A stretch of 62,093 nucleotides of DNA, from contig NZ_BCTJ01000026.1 in NCBI RefSeq assembly GCF_001571225.1, positions 1 to 62,093 of the forward strand, given 5' to 3'. The notes beneath the pieces are model-generated. The model saw nothing but the letters and a program-made list of their open reading frames with translations, had not been told where the DNA came from and did no database searches. This document shows, in pieces, positions 48,707-59,753 of the stretch (positions are counted from its first letter, which is position 1; each line of letters opens with the position of its first letter). The DNA comes from Hydrogenophaga palleronii NBRC 102513. GTDB lineage: Bacteria; Pseudomonadota; Gammaproteobacteria; Burkholderiales; Burkholderiaceae_C. The translations under genes were made by a program, and so were the position numbers.

Positions 48707-51100
48707 TCAGGCGCTGGTCAGCGCGCGCAACACTTCTTCGGCGGTCGCCGGCGCGTTCATCACCAGCGGCTCGCCGCCGGCCTGGCGCACCGCGTCGCGC
48801 AGCGCCTCGAACACGCTGATGGCCAGCATGAACGGCGGCTCGCCCACGGCCTTGCTGCCGTGCACGTTGTCTTCGCGGTTGGCCTCGGGCCAGAGTTCCA
48901 CCTTGAAGTGCGCCGGGATGTCGCCGGTGGCCGGGATCTTGTAGGTGCTGGGTGCGTGCGTGGCGAGCGTGCCCTTGCCGTTCCACACCAGCTGCTCGGT
49001 GGTGAGCCAGCCCATGCCCTGCACGAAGCCGCCTTCGATCTGGCCGATGTCGATGGCCGGGTTGATGCTGCGGCCGACGTCGTGCAACACGTCCACCTTG
49101 AGCACGCGGCTCTCGCCGGTGAGCGTGTCGATGGCGACCTCGGTGACCGCCGCGCCATACGCGAAGTAATAGAACGGCCGGCCGGTGAGGGTGGTCTTGT
49201 CGTAGTGGATCTTGGGCGTGCGGTAGAAACCGTCGCTCCAGAGCTGGATGCGGTTGGCGTAGGCCGCGTGCACCACGTCCTCGAAGCTGCGCGTGGTCTT
49301 GGGCGTGATCACCTGGCCACCTTCGAAGCGCACCGCGCCCGCGCCGCAACCGTCGAGCCCGGCCACGAACGCGGCCAGGTTGTCGCGCACGTTGCGCGCC
49401 GCGAACTGGGCCGCGCGGCCGTTCAGGTCGGTGCCGCTGGAGGCGGCGGTGGCGCTGGCGTTGGGCACCTTGCTGGTGTCGGAGGCGGTGGAGAGCACGC
49501 GCTCGAACGGCACGCCGAGTTCGTCGGCGACGATGGCGGCCACCTTGGTGTTGAGGCCCTGGCCCATCTCGGTGCCGCCGTGGTTCACCTGCACGCTGCC
49601 GTCGGTGTACACGTGCACCAGCGCGCCCGCCTGGTTGAACAGCGTGGCGGTGAAGCTGATGCCGAACTTCACCGGCGTGAGCGAAATGCCTTTCTTGATG
49701 ACCGGGCTCTGCGCGTTCCAGGCCGCGATCTGCTCGCGCCGCTCGCGGTAGTGGCTGGTGTCGGCCAGCGTGGTCATGAGCGGTTCGAGGATGTTGTCCT
49801 CCACCTTCATCTGGTAGTGCGTGACGTTGCGGCTCTCGATGCCGTAGAGGTTGCGCAGGCGCACGTCGAGCGGGTCGAGGCCGAGCTGCTGGGCGATGTC
49901 GCTCAGGATGCGCTCGATCACGATCACGCCCTGCGGGCCACCGAAGCCGCGGAAGGCGGTGTGGCTTTGCGTGTTGGTCTTGCAGCGGTAGCTGGAGATC
50001 GTCACGTCTTCCAGGAAGTAGGCGTTGTCGGCGTGGAAGATCGCGCGGTCGGCCACCGGGCCGGAGAGGTCGGCGCTGAAGCCGCAGTTGGCCAGCATTT
50101 CCAGATCAAGCCCGCAGAGCAGGCCGCTGTCGTCGAAGCCGGCGCGGTAGCGGTAGGCGAAGGGGTGGCGCTTGCCGGTGATCATGAAGTCGTCGTCGCG
50201 GTCGAGCCGCAGCTTGACCGGGCAGCCCAGGCGGCGTGCCGCCACCGCGGCCCACACCGCGAGGTGGCCGGCTTGCGTTTCCTTGCCGCCGAAGCCGCCG
50301 CCCATGCGCCGGCATTCCACCGTGACCGCGTGGTTGGCAATGCCCAGGGCGTGCGACACCCAGTGCTGCACCTCGCCCGGGTGCTGGGTGCTGGAGTAGA
50401 CCCACCACTGGTTCTGTTCCAGCGGCAGCACGTAGGCGATCTGGCCTTCGAGGTAGAAGTGTTCCTGGCCGCCGACCTCAAAGCCGCCTTCGAGCTGGTG
50501 CGGCGCACGCGCCAGTGCCGCGACCGCGTCGCCGCGTTTCACGTGCACCGGCGGCAGCACGTAGCTGGCCTGTGCATGGGCTTCCTGCACCGAGAGCACG
50601 GCGGGCAGGGGCTCGATGTCGAGCTTGACGAGACGCGCGGCGCGGCGCGCGGTCATCACGTCGTCGGCCACCACGATGGCGATCACCTGGCCGGTGAACT
50701 GCACGGTTTCGCTGGCGAACACGGGTTCGTCGTGCGCGAAGGCGGCCAGGGTCGGGTCGCCCGGGATGTCGCTGGCGCCGAACACGCCGCGCACGCCCGG
50801 CACCGCCAGTGCAGCGGACGCGTCGATGCCGCGCAGCTTGCCGTGCGGCACGTTGGAGCACACCGGGGCGGCCTGCAGCGTGCCGCGCACCTCGGGGATG
50901 TCGTCGATGTAGGTGGCGGCGCCGGCCACCTGGGCGCGCGCACTTTCGTGGAAGCGCGAGACGCCGGCGGCGCGAGGGGCTTCCGCGGGTGCGGCGGTGG
51001 CTGCGCGGGCCTTGGCCTTGGCCTCGGGTTCGGCCACGGCGTCCGCCCGGGAGGAGATCACCACAGGGGTGTCGGTCGGGTTCTGATCGCGTGCGTTCAT
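48707..51100 (-). CDS. xdhB: Xanthine dehydrogenase molybdopterin subunit XdhB
   Basis: 797-residue large subunit binding the molybdenum cofactor. The family pattern is complete: RMGGGFGGKETQAGHLA, TAFRGFGGPQGV, NHGGTEMGQGLNTKVA, SGTDLNGRAAQ and the terminal VGEPPFMLAISVFEALRDA. With XdhA it oxidises hypoxanthine to xanthine and urate. It overlaps xdhA by 4 bases. A xdhC maturation gene normally follows but is not found before the neighbouring sigma-factor gene. Confidence 0.96.
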   Translation of the reverse strand: MNARDQNPTDTPVVISSRADAVAEPEAKAKARAATAAPAEAPRAAGVSRFHESARAQVAGAATYIDDIPEVRGTLQAAPVCSNVPHGKLRGIDASAALAVPGVRGVFGASDIPGDPTLAAFAHDEPVFASETVQFTGQVIAIVVADDVMTARRAARLVKLDIEPLPAVLSVQEAHAQASYVLPPVHVKRGDAVAALARAPHQLEGGFEVGGQEHFYLEGQIAYVLPLEQNQWWVYSSTQHPGEVQHWVSHALGIANHAVTVECRRMGGGFGGKETQAGHLAVWAAVAARRLGCPVKLRLDRDDDFMITGKRHPFAYRYRAGFDDSGLLCGLDLEMLANCGFSADLSGPVADRAIFHADNAYFLEDVTISSYRCKTNTQSHTAFRGFGGPQGVIVIERILSDIAQQLGLDPLDVRLRNLYGIESRNVTHYQMKVEDNILEPLMTTLADTSHYRERREQIAAWNAQSPVIKKGISLTPVKFGISFTATLFNQAGALVHVYTDGSVQVNHGGTEMGQGLNTKVAAIVADELGVPFERVLSTASDTSKVPNASATAASSGTDLNGRAAQFAARNVRDNLAAFVAGLDGCGAGAVRFEGGQVITPKTTRSFEDVVHAAYANRIQLWSDGFYRTPKIHYDKTTLTGRPFYYFAYGAAVTEVAIDTLTGESRVLKVDVLHDVGRSINPAIDIGQIEGGFVQGMGWLTTEQLVWNGKGTLATHAPSTYKIPATGDIPAHFKVELWPEANREDNVHGSKAVGEPPFMLAISVFEALRDAVRQAGGEPLVMNAPATAEEVLRALTSA

Positions 51101-52593
51101 GCCAATGCCTCCAGCGTGGCCGCGTTGAGGTTTTCCAGGTTGATGTGCTGCAGGCCCTGGCTCTCCAGCCAGTAGCGTTGCAGCAGGTTGCCCAGCACGG
51201 TCTGGCGGTAGGCGGCGCTGGCGCGCATGTCGGAGATCGGCTGGAATTCGGCGCGCAGCGCGGCGATGCCGGCCTTCACCGTGGCGGTTGACCAGGTCTG
51301 ACCGCGCAGCGCGGCTTCGGTCTGGCGCGCGCGCGCCGGCGTGGCGGCCACGCCGCCGGCTCCGATGGACACGTCCTGCACCACGTCGTCCTTCACCGTC
51401 GTGCGGATGGCCAAGCAGACGGCGGAGATGTCGTCGTCGAAGCGTTTGCTGATCTTGTAGGCCTTGAAGCTCTCGCCGGCCGTGGGGCGCGGCACCTTGA
51501 TCCAGGCCAGCAGTTCGTCGGGCCGCATCACGTTGGTGCGGTAGCCGGTATAGAGGTCTTCCAGGCGCAGCTCGCGGTGCGCGATGCTGCGGCGCTTCGC
51601 GTCCCAGCGCATCAGCACCACGCTGGCGCCGAGCGCGATCAGCATCGGCATCGAGTCGCCAATGGGCGAGCCGTTGGCCACGTTGCCACCCAGCGTGCCC
51701 GAGTTGCGCACCGGCAGGCCGGCAAAACGCTGGGCGAAGGTCTGGAGCTGGGGGCGCTCTTCCACCAGGGCGGCGTAGGCGTCGGTCAGCGTCACGGCCG
51801 CGCCGATGGCGATGTGGTGCGGGTACTGCTCGACCTGGCGCAGCTCGTGCACGGCGGTCACGTCCAGCACGCGGTCAAAGCGCTTGTGCATCTTGGTGAC
51901 CCACAGGCCGACGTCGGTGCAGCCGGCCACCACCTGGGCCTGCGGGTGGGCGGCGCGCTGCTGCAGCAGCTCGGCCAGGGCGGTGGGGCGCATGTAGGCG
52001 CTGTCGGCCGGGTGCTGTGGCAGCGCCTGCAGCGCCGCCACCGTGGCGGCTTCGTTCACGCCGCAGCCGGCGGGCAGGGGCAGAGCGCCCATCTGCTGCG
52101 CCGCGTCGAGGATGGGGCGGTAACCGGTGCAGCGGCACAGGTTGCCGGAGAGGTCGGCCTGGGCCTGGGCGCGGTCAATGCCCTGGCCGCCACCCGTGTT
52201 CTGGTACATGCCGAACAGGCTCATCACGAAGCCCGGCGTGCAGAAGCCGCACTGGCTGCCGTGGCACTGCACCATGGCTTCCTGTGCGGGGTGCAGCTCG
52301 CCGTTGTCGTTCGCCAGGTCTTCCACCGTCCAGACCGCCAGCCCGTCGACCGAGTGGGCGAGGCGGATGCAGCTGTTGATGGCCTTGTACTCCAGCTGGC
52401 CGTTGACGGCCTCGCCCAGCACCACGGTGCAGGCGCCGCAGTCGCCTTCGCCGCAGCCTTCCTTGGTGCCGGTGCAGTGCAGGTCTTCGCGCAGCACCTC
52501 CAGCAGGGTGCGGTCGGGGGCGACGTCGTGCAGCGTCACGGCCTGGCCGCGGCGCAGGAATGTCAGGGTTTTTGCGGATATTTCAGTGCTCAT
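51097..52593 (-). CDS. xdhA: Xanthine dehydrogenase FeS/FAD subunit XdhA
   Basis: 498 residues: an N-terminal [2Fe-2S] domain (Cys47, Cys52, Cys55 in GCGEGDCGACTVVL), a second [2Fe-2S] domain (CHGSQCGFCTPGF, NLCRCTGYRP), then an FAD-binding domain (GGNVANGSPIGDSMPMLIALG). It moves electrons from the Mo site to NAD. ATG 52593 was chosen; the frame stays open to 52713 but that part overlaps the operator and the divergent LysR gene. Confidence 0.96.
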   Translation of the reverse strand: MSTEISAKTLTFLRRGQAVTLHDVAPDRTLLEVLREDLHCTGTKEGCGEGDCGACTVVLGEAVNGQLEYKAINSCIRLAHSVDGLAVWTVEDLANDNGELHPAQEAMVQCHGSQCGFCTPGFVMSLFGMYQNTGGGQGIDRAQAQADLSGNLCRCTGYRPILDAAQQMGALPLPAGCGVNEAATVAALQALPQHPADSAYMRPTALAELLQQRAAHPQAQVVAGCTDVGLWVTKMHKRFDRVLDVTAVHELRQVEQYPHHIAIGAAVTLTDAYAALVEERPQLQTFAQRFAGLPVRNSGTLGGNVANGSPIGDSMPMLIALGASVVLMRWDAKRRSIAHRELRLEDLYTGYRTNVMRPDELLAWIKVPRPTAGESFKAYKISKRFDDDISAVCLAIRTTVKDDVVQDVSIGAGGVAATPARARQTEAALRGQTWSTATVKAGIAALRAEFQPISDMRASAAYRQTVLGNLLQRYWLESQGLQHINLENLNAATLEALA

Positions 52594-52625
52594 GCGTGCC
52601 AGCATAGCGCCAGCCTCCTGGCACA

Positions 52626-52645
52626 ACATATGCTCAGCGATATGT
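52626..52645. promoter_or_regulatory. Candidate LysR operator between xdhA and regulator
   Basis: ACATAT, eight bases, ATATGT: a perfect inverted repeat with the T-N11-A core expected of LysR-type sites, in the 103-base divergent gap. A further CATATG occurs at about 52674. Probable autoregulatory and xdh control site. Confidence 0.5.
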
Positions 52646-52696
52646 CCAAAATGCCCAAAACACCATTCACCCGCATATGACAAGGGTTTGAAATAC

Positions 52697-53632
52697 ATGT
52701 CCATGTTCGACAAGATTGACCTGCACCTGATCCGCGTGCTTCACACCGTGCTCACCGAGCGCAGTGTTTCGCGTGCGGCGCTGCGCCTGGGCATGTACCA
52801 GCCGGCGGTCAGTGCGGCGCTCAAACGCTTGCGCGATCTGGCCGGCGACCCGCTGCTGGTGCGTTCGGGCGCCGGTATGGTGCCGACGGTGGCGGGCCTG
52901 CGCATGATCGAGCCGGCGGCGGACATCCTGCGCAGCGCCGAGGTGCTGTTCTCCGACGCCCGCGCCTTCGACCCGGCCACCGCCACCCACCGCTTCAGCC
53001 TGGCCGCCAGCGACTACCTCGACCCGCTGTTCCTGCCGCAGCTGGTGTCGCAGATCAAGAGCCAGGCGCCCAGTTGCCTGATCGACATCCACCCGCTCTC
53101 GCGCGATTCCGACTACCGCAACCACCTGGCCCAGGGCGACGTGGACGTGGTCATCGGCAACTGGCTGCAGCCGCCGGAAGACCTGCACCTCGGGCGCCTG
53201 TTTGGCGACGAGGTGGTGTGCCTGGTTTCCGAGCAGCACCCGGCCGCGCGGCGCGGCTGGGATGCGGAGGCCTGGCTCGGCGCCGAACACATCGCGCCGA
53301 CACCCACCCACCCCGGCGCGCGCGGCTTCATCGACGAACACCTGGCCTCCCTGGGCCTGACGCGCAACATCACCGCGCGCTGCCCGCACTTCGGGCTGAT
53401 TCCGGCCATGGTCGCCGGCAGCCTGCTGGTGCTGACCACCGGGCGCCAGTACTGCGACCGCTTCACCGGCGTGTTGCCGGTGAAGGTGCTGCCGACCCCG
53501 GTGGTGTTCCCCCGCATGATGTACTACCAGCTCTGGCACGAGCGTTCCCACGCGTCCAACGCGGGGCGTTGGTTGCGCGAGCAGATCAAAAGCGTGGCCG
53601 CGTCGCTGAAGCGGCCCGACGCCGAAAATTGA
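52697..53632 (+). CDS. LysR-type regulator of the purine module
   Basis: 311 residues: N-terminal winged helix (LIRVLHTVLTERSVSRAALRLGMYQ, in two parts) and a LysR effector-binding domain. It is divergent from xdhA and 44 bases before the ABC importer operon, so it probably senses a purine or urate and controls both. ATG 52697 is followed by another ATG at 52703; either may be used. A larger frame starting at 52127 is antisense to xdhA and was ignored. Confidence 0.9.
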   Translation: MSMFDKIDLHLIRVLHTVLTERSVSRAALRLGMYQPAVSAALKRLRDLAGDPLLVRSGAGMVPTVAGLRMIEPAADILRSAEVLFSDARAFDPATATHRFSLAASDYLDPLFLPQLVSQIKSQAPSCLIDIHPLSRDSDYRNHLAQGDVDVVIGNWLQPPEDLHLGRLFGDEVVCLVSEQHPAARRGWDAEAWLGAEHIAPTPTHPGARGFIDEHLASLGLTRNITARCPHFGLIPAMVAGSLLVLTTGRQYCDRFTGVLPVKVLPTPVVFPRMMYYQLWHERSHASNAGRWLREQIKSVAASLKRPDAEN

Positions 53633-53676
53633 GCGCCCACACGACCACCAGGCCCACAGGGACCACAAGGAGACCC

Positions 53677-55213
<1,537 letters not shown>

Positions 55214-55227
<14 letters not shown>

Positions 55228-56269
55228 AGTCCGTCCCCAACCGTCGGCGCGCTGGGGCCTGGCCTCGCCGCTGCTGGCGCTGCTGATCACCGTGGTGATC
55301 GGCGTCATCCTGTTCGCCGTGCTCGGCAAAGACCCGGTGCGTGGCCTGCAAGTGTTTTTCTGGGAGCCGATCAAGAGCAGTTATGCGCTGTCGGAGCTGA
55401 TGGTGAAGGCCACGCCGCTGCTCATCATCGCGCTCGGCCTCGCGGTGTGTTTCCGCTCCAACGTGTGGAACATCGGCGCCGAGGGCCAGTACATCATCGG
55501 CGCGATCTTCGCGGGCGGCGTGGCGCTGATGGCCGACAAGAACACCGGCGTCTGGATCGTGCCGGCCGTGCTCGCCGCCGGGGTGCTCGGCGGCATGTTG
55601 TGGGGCGGTATCACTGCGCTGCTGCGCGACCGCTTCAACGCCAACGAAATCCTGGTCAGCCTGATGCTGGTGTATGTGGCGATCCAGGTGTTGAACTTCC
55701 TGGTCTACGGACCGTGGAAAGACCCGCAGGGCTACAACTTCCCGCAGACCAAGACCTTCGAGGCCGTCACGCAGATGCCGCGGCTGATGCAGGGTTCGCG
55801 CGTCAACATCGGCCTGCTGATTGCGCTGGCCGGCGTGGGCGCGGTGTGGGTCTATCTGTTCCGCACCTACGGCGGTTATGCGCAGCAGGTGGGCGGGCTG
55901 GCGCCGGCGGCGGCGCGTTATGCCGGCTTCTCCTCGCGCAAGGCGCTGTGGGTGGCGCTGCTCACTTCGGGCGGTGCGGCCGGCCTGGCCGGTGCATTGG
56001 AGGTGGCGGGCCCGATCGGCCAGCTCACGCCCCATGTGCCGGCGGGTTACGGCTTCGCGGCCATCATCGTCGCCTTCGTCGGGCGCCTGCACCCGGTGGG
56101 CATCGTGTTCTCGGCCCTGCTGATGAGCATGTTCTACATCGGTGGTGAACTGGCGCAGTCGCGCCTGGGCCTGCCCAAATCGATCACCGGCGTGTTCCAG
56201 GGCCTGCTGCTGTTTGCGCTGCTGGCCTGCGACACGCTGATCGCCTACCGCCTCGTCTGGAAAAAATGA
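55214..56269 (+). CDS. BMP-type ABC importer permease 1
   Basis: 351-residue inner-membrane protein with about nine helices, of the NupB/YufP type: LAVCFRSNVWNIGAEGQYI, LRDRFNANEILVSLMLVYVA, APAAARYAGFSSRKAL and GYGFAAIIVAFVGRLHPVG. ATG 55214 has AAGGAGACC upstream. It pairs with permease 2 after a 147-base gap holding repeat copy C. Confidence 0.93.
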
Positions 56270-56360
56270 TGACCACCCCCGTCGCTTGCGCGCTGCGCGT
56301 CGCCGCATCCCCCCTCAAGGGGGCAACGCCAGTGGCCCGGCAGAGCCGGTTCCACGGCGT
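56270..56360 (+). repeat. GC-rich palindromic 3'-end element, copy C
   Basis: Begins immediately after the permease 1 stop codon: CCCCCGTCGCTTGCGCGCTG, a CGCGCTGCGCG arm, then CCCCCCTCAAGGGGG and a GCCCGGCAGAGCCGG tail. It has the same order and orientation relative to the preceding gene as copies A and D, and it separates two genes of one operon without an evident terminator T-run. Confidence 0.75.
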
Positions 56361-56416
56361 TTCCGGATCGCGGTGCCGTGTTCGTTGCGCTTTCTCTGCT
56401 GAATGGAGTTTTTGAC

Positions 56417-57337
56417 ATGGAATCCATCGCACTCCTGATCGCCGCCTCGCTCAACGCCGGCACGTTGCTCGCCATCGCCTCGCTGGGCCTGCTCATCAAC
56501 GAGAAAGCCGGCATCGTCAACCTCGGTGCCGAGGGCATGATGCTGTGCGCCGCGCTGGCCGGCTTCGCCACCGTGGTGCACACCGGCAGCACCACGTTGG
56601 GCTTTGCCGCCGGCATGGCCGCCGGCGCGCTGCTGGCCGCCATCTTCGGTGGCCTGGTGATCTGGCTCAACACCAACCAGTACGCCACCGGCCTGGCGCT
56701 CAGCCTGTTTGGCGGCGGTTTCTCCGCGTTCGCCGGCGCCGGCTACGTGCAGGAGAAACTGCCCGAGCAGACGAGCCACGCGATCCCGCTGCTGGGCGAC
56801 ATTCCGCTGATCGGGCCCGCGCTGTTCCGCCACCACCCGATGGTCTACGTCTGCGTGGGGCTGGTGCTGTTCCTGATCTGGTTCCTCTACCGCACGCGCG
56901 CCGGCCTGGTGCTGCGCAGCGTGGGCGAGAGCCCCGAGTCTTCGCACGCGCTGGGTTATCCGGTGCGCCGCATCCGCCTGCTGGCGGTGATGGCCGGCGG
57001 CGCGCTCTGCGGCCTGGCCGGTGCTTACGTGTCCACCGTGTACACGCCGCTGTGGGTCGAGGGCATGATCGCCGGCAAGGGCTGGATCGCGCTGGCCCTC
57101 ACCACCTTCGCCACCTGGCGCCCGGCACGCGTGTTGCTTGGGGCTTACCTGTTCGGCGGCGTGACCATGCTGCAGTTCCACCTGCAGGGCATGGGGGTCA
57201 ACGTGCCGAGCCAGTTCCTGACGATGATGCCCTACCTCGCCACCATCGTCGTGCTGGTGCTGATCTCGCGCAACCCGACCTGGATCCGCATCAACATGCC
57301 TTCCTCCATCGGAAAACCCTTCTACCCGGGCGCATAA
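56417..57337 (+). CDS. BMP-type ABC importer permease 2
   Basis: 306-residue inner-membrane permease of the NupC/YufQ type: LASLGLLINEKAGIVNLGAEGMML (quoted in parts: LLINEKAGIVNLGAEG), TNQYATGLALSLFGGG and SHALGYPVRRIRLLAV. ATG 56417 follows GGAG. It forms the heterodimeric channel with permease 1. Confidence 0.93.
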   Translation: MESIALLIAASLNAGTLLAIASLGLLINEKAGIVNLGAEGMMLCAALAGFATVVHTGSTTLGFAAGMAAGALLAAIFGGLVIWLNTNQYATGLALSLFGGGFSAFAGAGYVQEKLPEQTSHAIPLLGDIPLIGPALFRHHPMVYVCVGLVLFLIWFLYRTRAGLVLRSVGESPESSHALGYPVRRIRLLAVMAGGALCGLAGAYVSTVYTPLWVEGMIAGKGWIALALTTFATWRPARVLLGAYLFGGVTMLQFHLQGMGVNVPSQFLTMMPYLATIVVLVLISRNPTWIRINMPSSIGKPFYPGA

Positions 57338-57397
57338 TCTTTTTTCCGTTTTGATCTCCGTTTCCGTATCACCACTTTTCCAACAAAGAGGATATCC

Positions 57398-58543
57398 ATG
57401 ACAGACCTGAGCAAACGTTCCCTGATGAAGGTTGCCGCACTCACCGCGCTGAGCAGCGCCGTGCTGATCGGCTGCGGCAAGAAGGAAGAGGCGGCAGCGC
57501 CTGCTGCGCCGGCACCTGCCGCCGCCGAAGCGCCCAAGGCCGAGCCGCTGAAGATCGCGTTTGCCTATGTCGGCCCGGTGGGCGACGGCGGCTGGAGCTT
57601 CGCGCACGACAATGCCCGCAAGGCGCTGGAGCAGGAGTTCGGCGACAAGATCGTCACCAGCTACGTCGAGAGCGTGCCCGAAGGCGCGGACTCCGAGCGC
57701 GTGATCCGCGACATGGCCGCCCAGGGCAACAAGCTGGTGTTCGGCACCACCTTCGGCTACATGGAGCCCATGCTCAAGATCGCCCCCGACTTCAAGGACG
57801 TGAAGTTCGAGCACGCCACCGGCTACAAGACGGCCGAGAACATGCGCACCTACGACAGCCGCACCTACGAAGGCGCGTACATGGCTGGCGTGATCGCTGG
57901 CGGCATGACCAAGAGCAACACGCTGGGTGTGGTGGCTTCGGTGCCTATCCCGGAAGTGCTGCGCAACATCAACAGCTTCACGCTGGGCGCGCAATCGGTG
58001 AACCCGAAGATCAAGACCCGCGTGGTCTGGGTCAACGGCTGGTTCGACCCACCGAAGGAAACCGAAGCCGCTACCTCGCTGATCAACGGCGGTGCTGACG
58101 TGCTGTTCCAGAACACCGACTCGTCGGCCGTGCTGCAGACCGCTGAAAAGCTGGGCAAGCGCGCCTTCGGCTGGGATTCGGACATGACCGCCTACGGCCC
58201 CAAGGCCCACCTGGGTTCGGCCGTGATCAACTGGGCGCCGTACTACATCAAGTCCACCAAGGACGTGCTGGAAGGCACCTGGGCCACCGGCAGCTCCTGG
58301 TGGGGTGTGAAGGAAGGTGCGATCGACATGGTGTCGGTGGCCGAAGACGTGCCGGCCGACATCAAAGCCAAGGTGGACAGCGTGCGCGCCGGCCTGAAGG
58401 ACGGCAGCCTGTCGATCTGGAAGGGCCCGATCCTCGGCCAGGACGGCAAGGAACTGCTGGCCCAGGACGTGGTTGCCGACGACGCCTTCCTTGGTGGCGT
58501 GAAGTTCTACGTCAAGGGCGTGGAAGGCAAAGTCCCTAACTGA
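57398..58543 (+). CDS. BMP-family binding lipoprotein (purine/nucleoside importer)
   Basis: 381 residues with lipobox VLIGC (Cys26), then the BMP/Med fold: LKIAFAYVGPVGDGGWSFAHD, VPEGADSERVIRDMAAQG, FGTTFGYMEPM and GWDSDMTAYGP. Membrane-anchored periplasmic binder that delivers substrate to the ATPase/permease set upstream. ATG 57398 has AGAGGA before it. It is followed by a repeat and terminator. Confidence 0.94.
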   Translation: MTDLSKRSLMKVAALTALSSAVLIGCGKKEEAAAPAAPAPAAAEAPKAEPLKIAFAYVGPVGDGGWSFAHDNARKALEQEFGDKIVTSYVESVPEGADSERVIRDMAAQGNKLVFGTTFGYMEPMLKIAPDFKDVKFEHATGYKTAENMRTYDSRTYEGAYMAGVIAGGMTKSNTLGVVASVPIPEVLRNINSFTLGAQSVNPKIKTRVVWVNGWFDPPKETEAATSLINGGADVLFQNTDSSAVLQTAEKLGKRAFGWDSDMTAYGPKAHLGSAVINWAPYYIKSTKDVLEGTWATGSSWWGVKEGAIDMVSVAEDVPADIKAKVDSVRAGLKDGSLSIWKGPILGQDGKELLAQDVVADDAFLGGVKFYVKGVEGKVPN

Positions 58544-58549
58544 GATCGG

Positions 58550-58680
58550 CTACTGCGCGGGCGCCATGCGTCGTTGGGCGGTGCTCGGAATCCTCACGTA
58601 CAGGAAGTACGTTCCGGTTCCTGCGCTCCGTCCGCCTAGCCTGGCACCCGCTCGCTACCCCTCCGGTGGTGGCGTGCGAC
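58550..58680. repeat. Intergenic repeat with ACGTAC/GTACGT hairpin
   Basis: After the BMP gene comes a stretch (GCGTCGTTGGGCGGTGCTCG, then GGAATCCTCACGTACAGG) with an inverted repeat ACGTAC-AGGAA-GTACGT (58596-58612). I recall similar motifs between genes of Comamonadaceae, so it is probably a dispersed element; I could not compare copies here. Confidence 0.45.
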
Positions 58681-58681
58681 C

Positions 58682-58705
58682 AAGCCGCCTTCGGGCGGCT
58701 TTTTT
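58682..58705 (+). terminator. Intrinsic terminator after BMP gene
   Basis: AAGCCGCC-TTCG-GGCGGCTT hairpin with a stable TTCG tetraloop, followed by TTTTTG. It ends the importer transcript before the Rieske gene, which then needs its own promoter or readthrough. Confidence 0.93.
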
Positions 58706-58715
58706 GTTTGTTTGA

Positions 58716-59753
58716 ATGGACCCCATGATCGAAGCTCAGCTCTGGCATCCCGTGATCGCAGCGAACCAGGTGCGCGACACGCCGGTGGCCTGCACCCTGC
58801 TCGGGCAGCCGCTGGTGCTGTGGCGCGAGGACGCGCACGGCGGCCACCGGGTGCATGCCTGGGCCGACCAGTGCCCGCACCGCGGCGCGCGGCTCTCGCT
58901 CGGCCGCGTGTTGACCGGCCTGCACGGCGCGCGGCTGGAGTGCCCGTACCACGGCTGGCAGTTCGGTGGCGCAGGCCGCTGCGAACACGTGCCGGCCGCG
59001 CCCGACTTCACGCCGCCGGCCAGCCACTGCGCCACCCGCTACGAAGCGCGTGAACAACACGGCCTGGTGTGGGTGCGCCTGCAGACGCCGGACTACGCCG
59101 GCCTGGCCAGCGGGCCGCTGGCCGAGCCGCCGGTGTTCGCGCCCGCGCAGGACGCCGCCTGGCGCACCGTGTTGTGCGGCCCTTACCAGCTGCGCACCAG
59201 CGCGCCGCGCCTGGTCGAGAACTTTCTGGACCTGAGCCACTTCGGTTTTGTGCACGAAGGCTGGCTGGGCGAGCGCGGCCATGCGCAGGTGCAGATCGGC
59301 GTGGTGGAAGAGGGCGCGGGCACCGATGGTCTGGAGGTGCGCGACGCACGCGCCTGGCAGCCGCGTGCCTACGCGGGCGCCGACAGCGGTGCCTGGATCG
59401 CCTACCGCTACGAGGTGCCGCACCCGTTCTTGGCCGTGCTGCACAAGGACGCCGCCGACGGCGACCCGGTGAGCAACGCCATTGCGCTGTGCATCCGGCC
59501 CGACGGCGACGAAGCCTGCACCGCCTGGTTCGTCATGGCCACGCGCGGCGACAACGCCAGCGACGCGGAGCTGATCGCCTTCCAGGACGCGGTGTTTGCG
59601 CAGGACCGCCCAGTGGTGGAATCGCAATCGCCGCGCGCGCTGCCGATTGGCCGCACCACCCCCGTTGCCGAAGTGCACGGCCCGGCCGACCGCGTCTCCA
59701 GCGCCTACCGCCGTTACCTCAAACGCCTGGGCATCGCCCTGGGCACCTGTTGA
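58716..59753 (+). CDS. Rieske non-heme iron oxygenase (HpxD/Ndm-like candidate)
   Basis: 345 residues: an N-terminal Rieske centre (Cys53-x-His55 and Cys76-x2-His79, in CPHRG and CPYHGW) and a mononuclear-iron catalytic domain with Asn169, Asp172, His175, His180 in ENFLDLSHFGFVHE. Length and position suit the single-component-oxygenase type that needs a separate reductase (none seen here). The purine setting suggests urate hydroxylation like HpxD or N-demethylation like NdmA/B; this is inference. ATG 58716 used, 58725 is an alternative. Confidence 0.88.
   Translation: MDPMIEAQLWHPVIAANQVRDTPVACTLLGQPLVLWREDAHGGHRVHAWADQCPHRGARLSLGRVLTGLHGARLECPYHGWQFGGAGRCEHVPAAPDFTPPASHCATRYEAREQHGLVWVRLQTPDYAGLASGPLAEPPVFAPAQDAAWRTVLCGPYQLRTSAPRLVENFLDLSHFGFVHEGWLGERGHAQVQIGVVEEGAGTDGLEVRDARAWQPRAYAGADSGAWIAYRYEVPHPFLAVLHKDAADGDPVSNAIALCIRPDGDEACTAWFVMATRGDNASDAELIAFQDAVFAQDRPVVESQSPRALPIGRTTPVAEVHGPADRVSSAYRRYLKRLGIALGTC

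Noticed and set aside
48569..51175. Long plus-strand open frame antisense to xdhB
   Set aside because: Antisense to a full-length, well-conserved XdhB; no recognisable motif.
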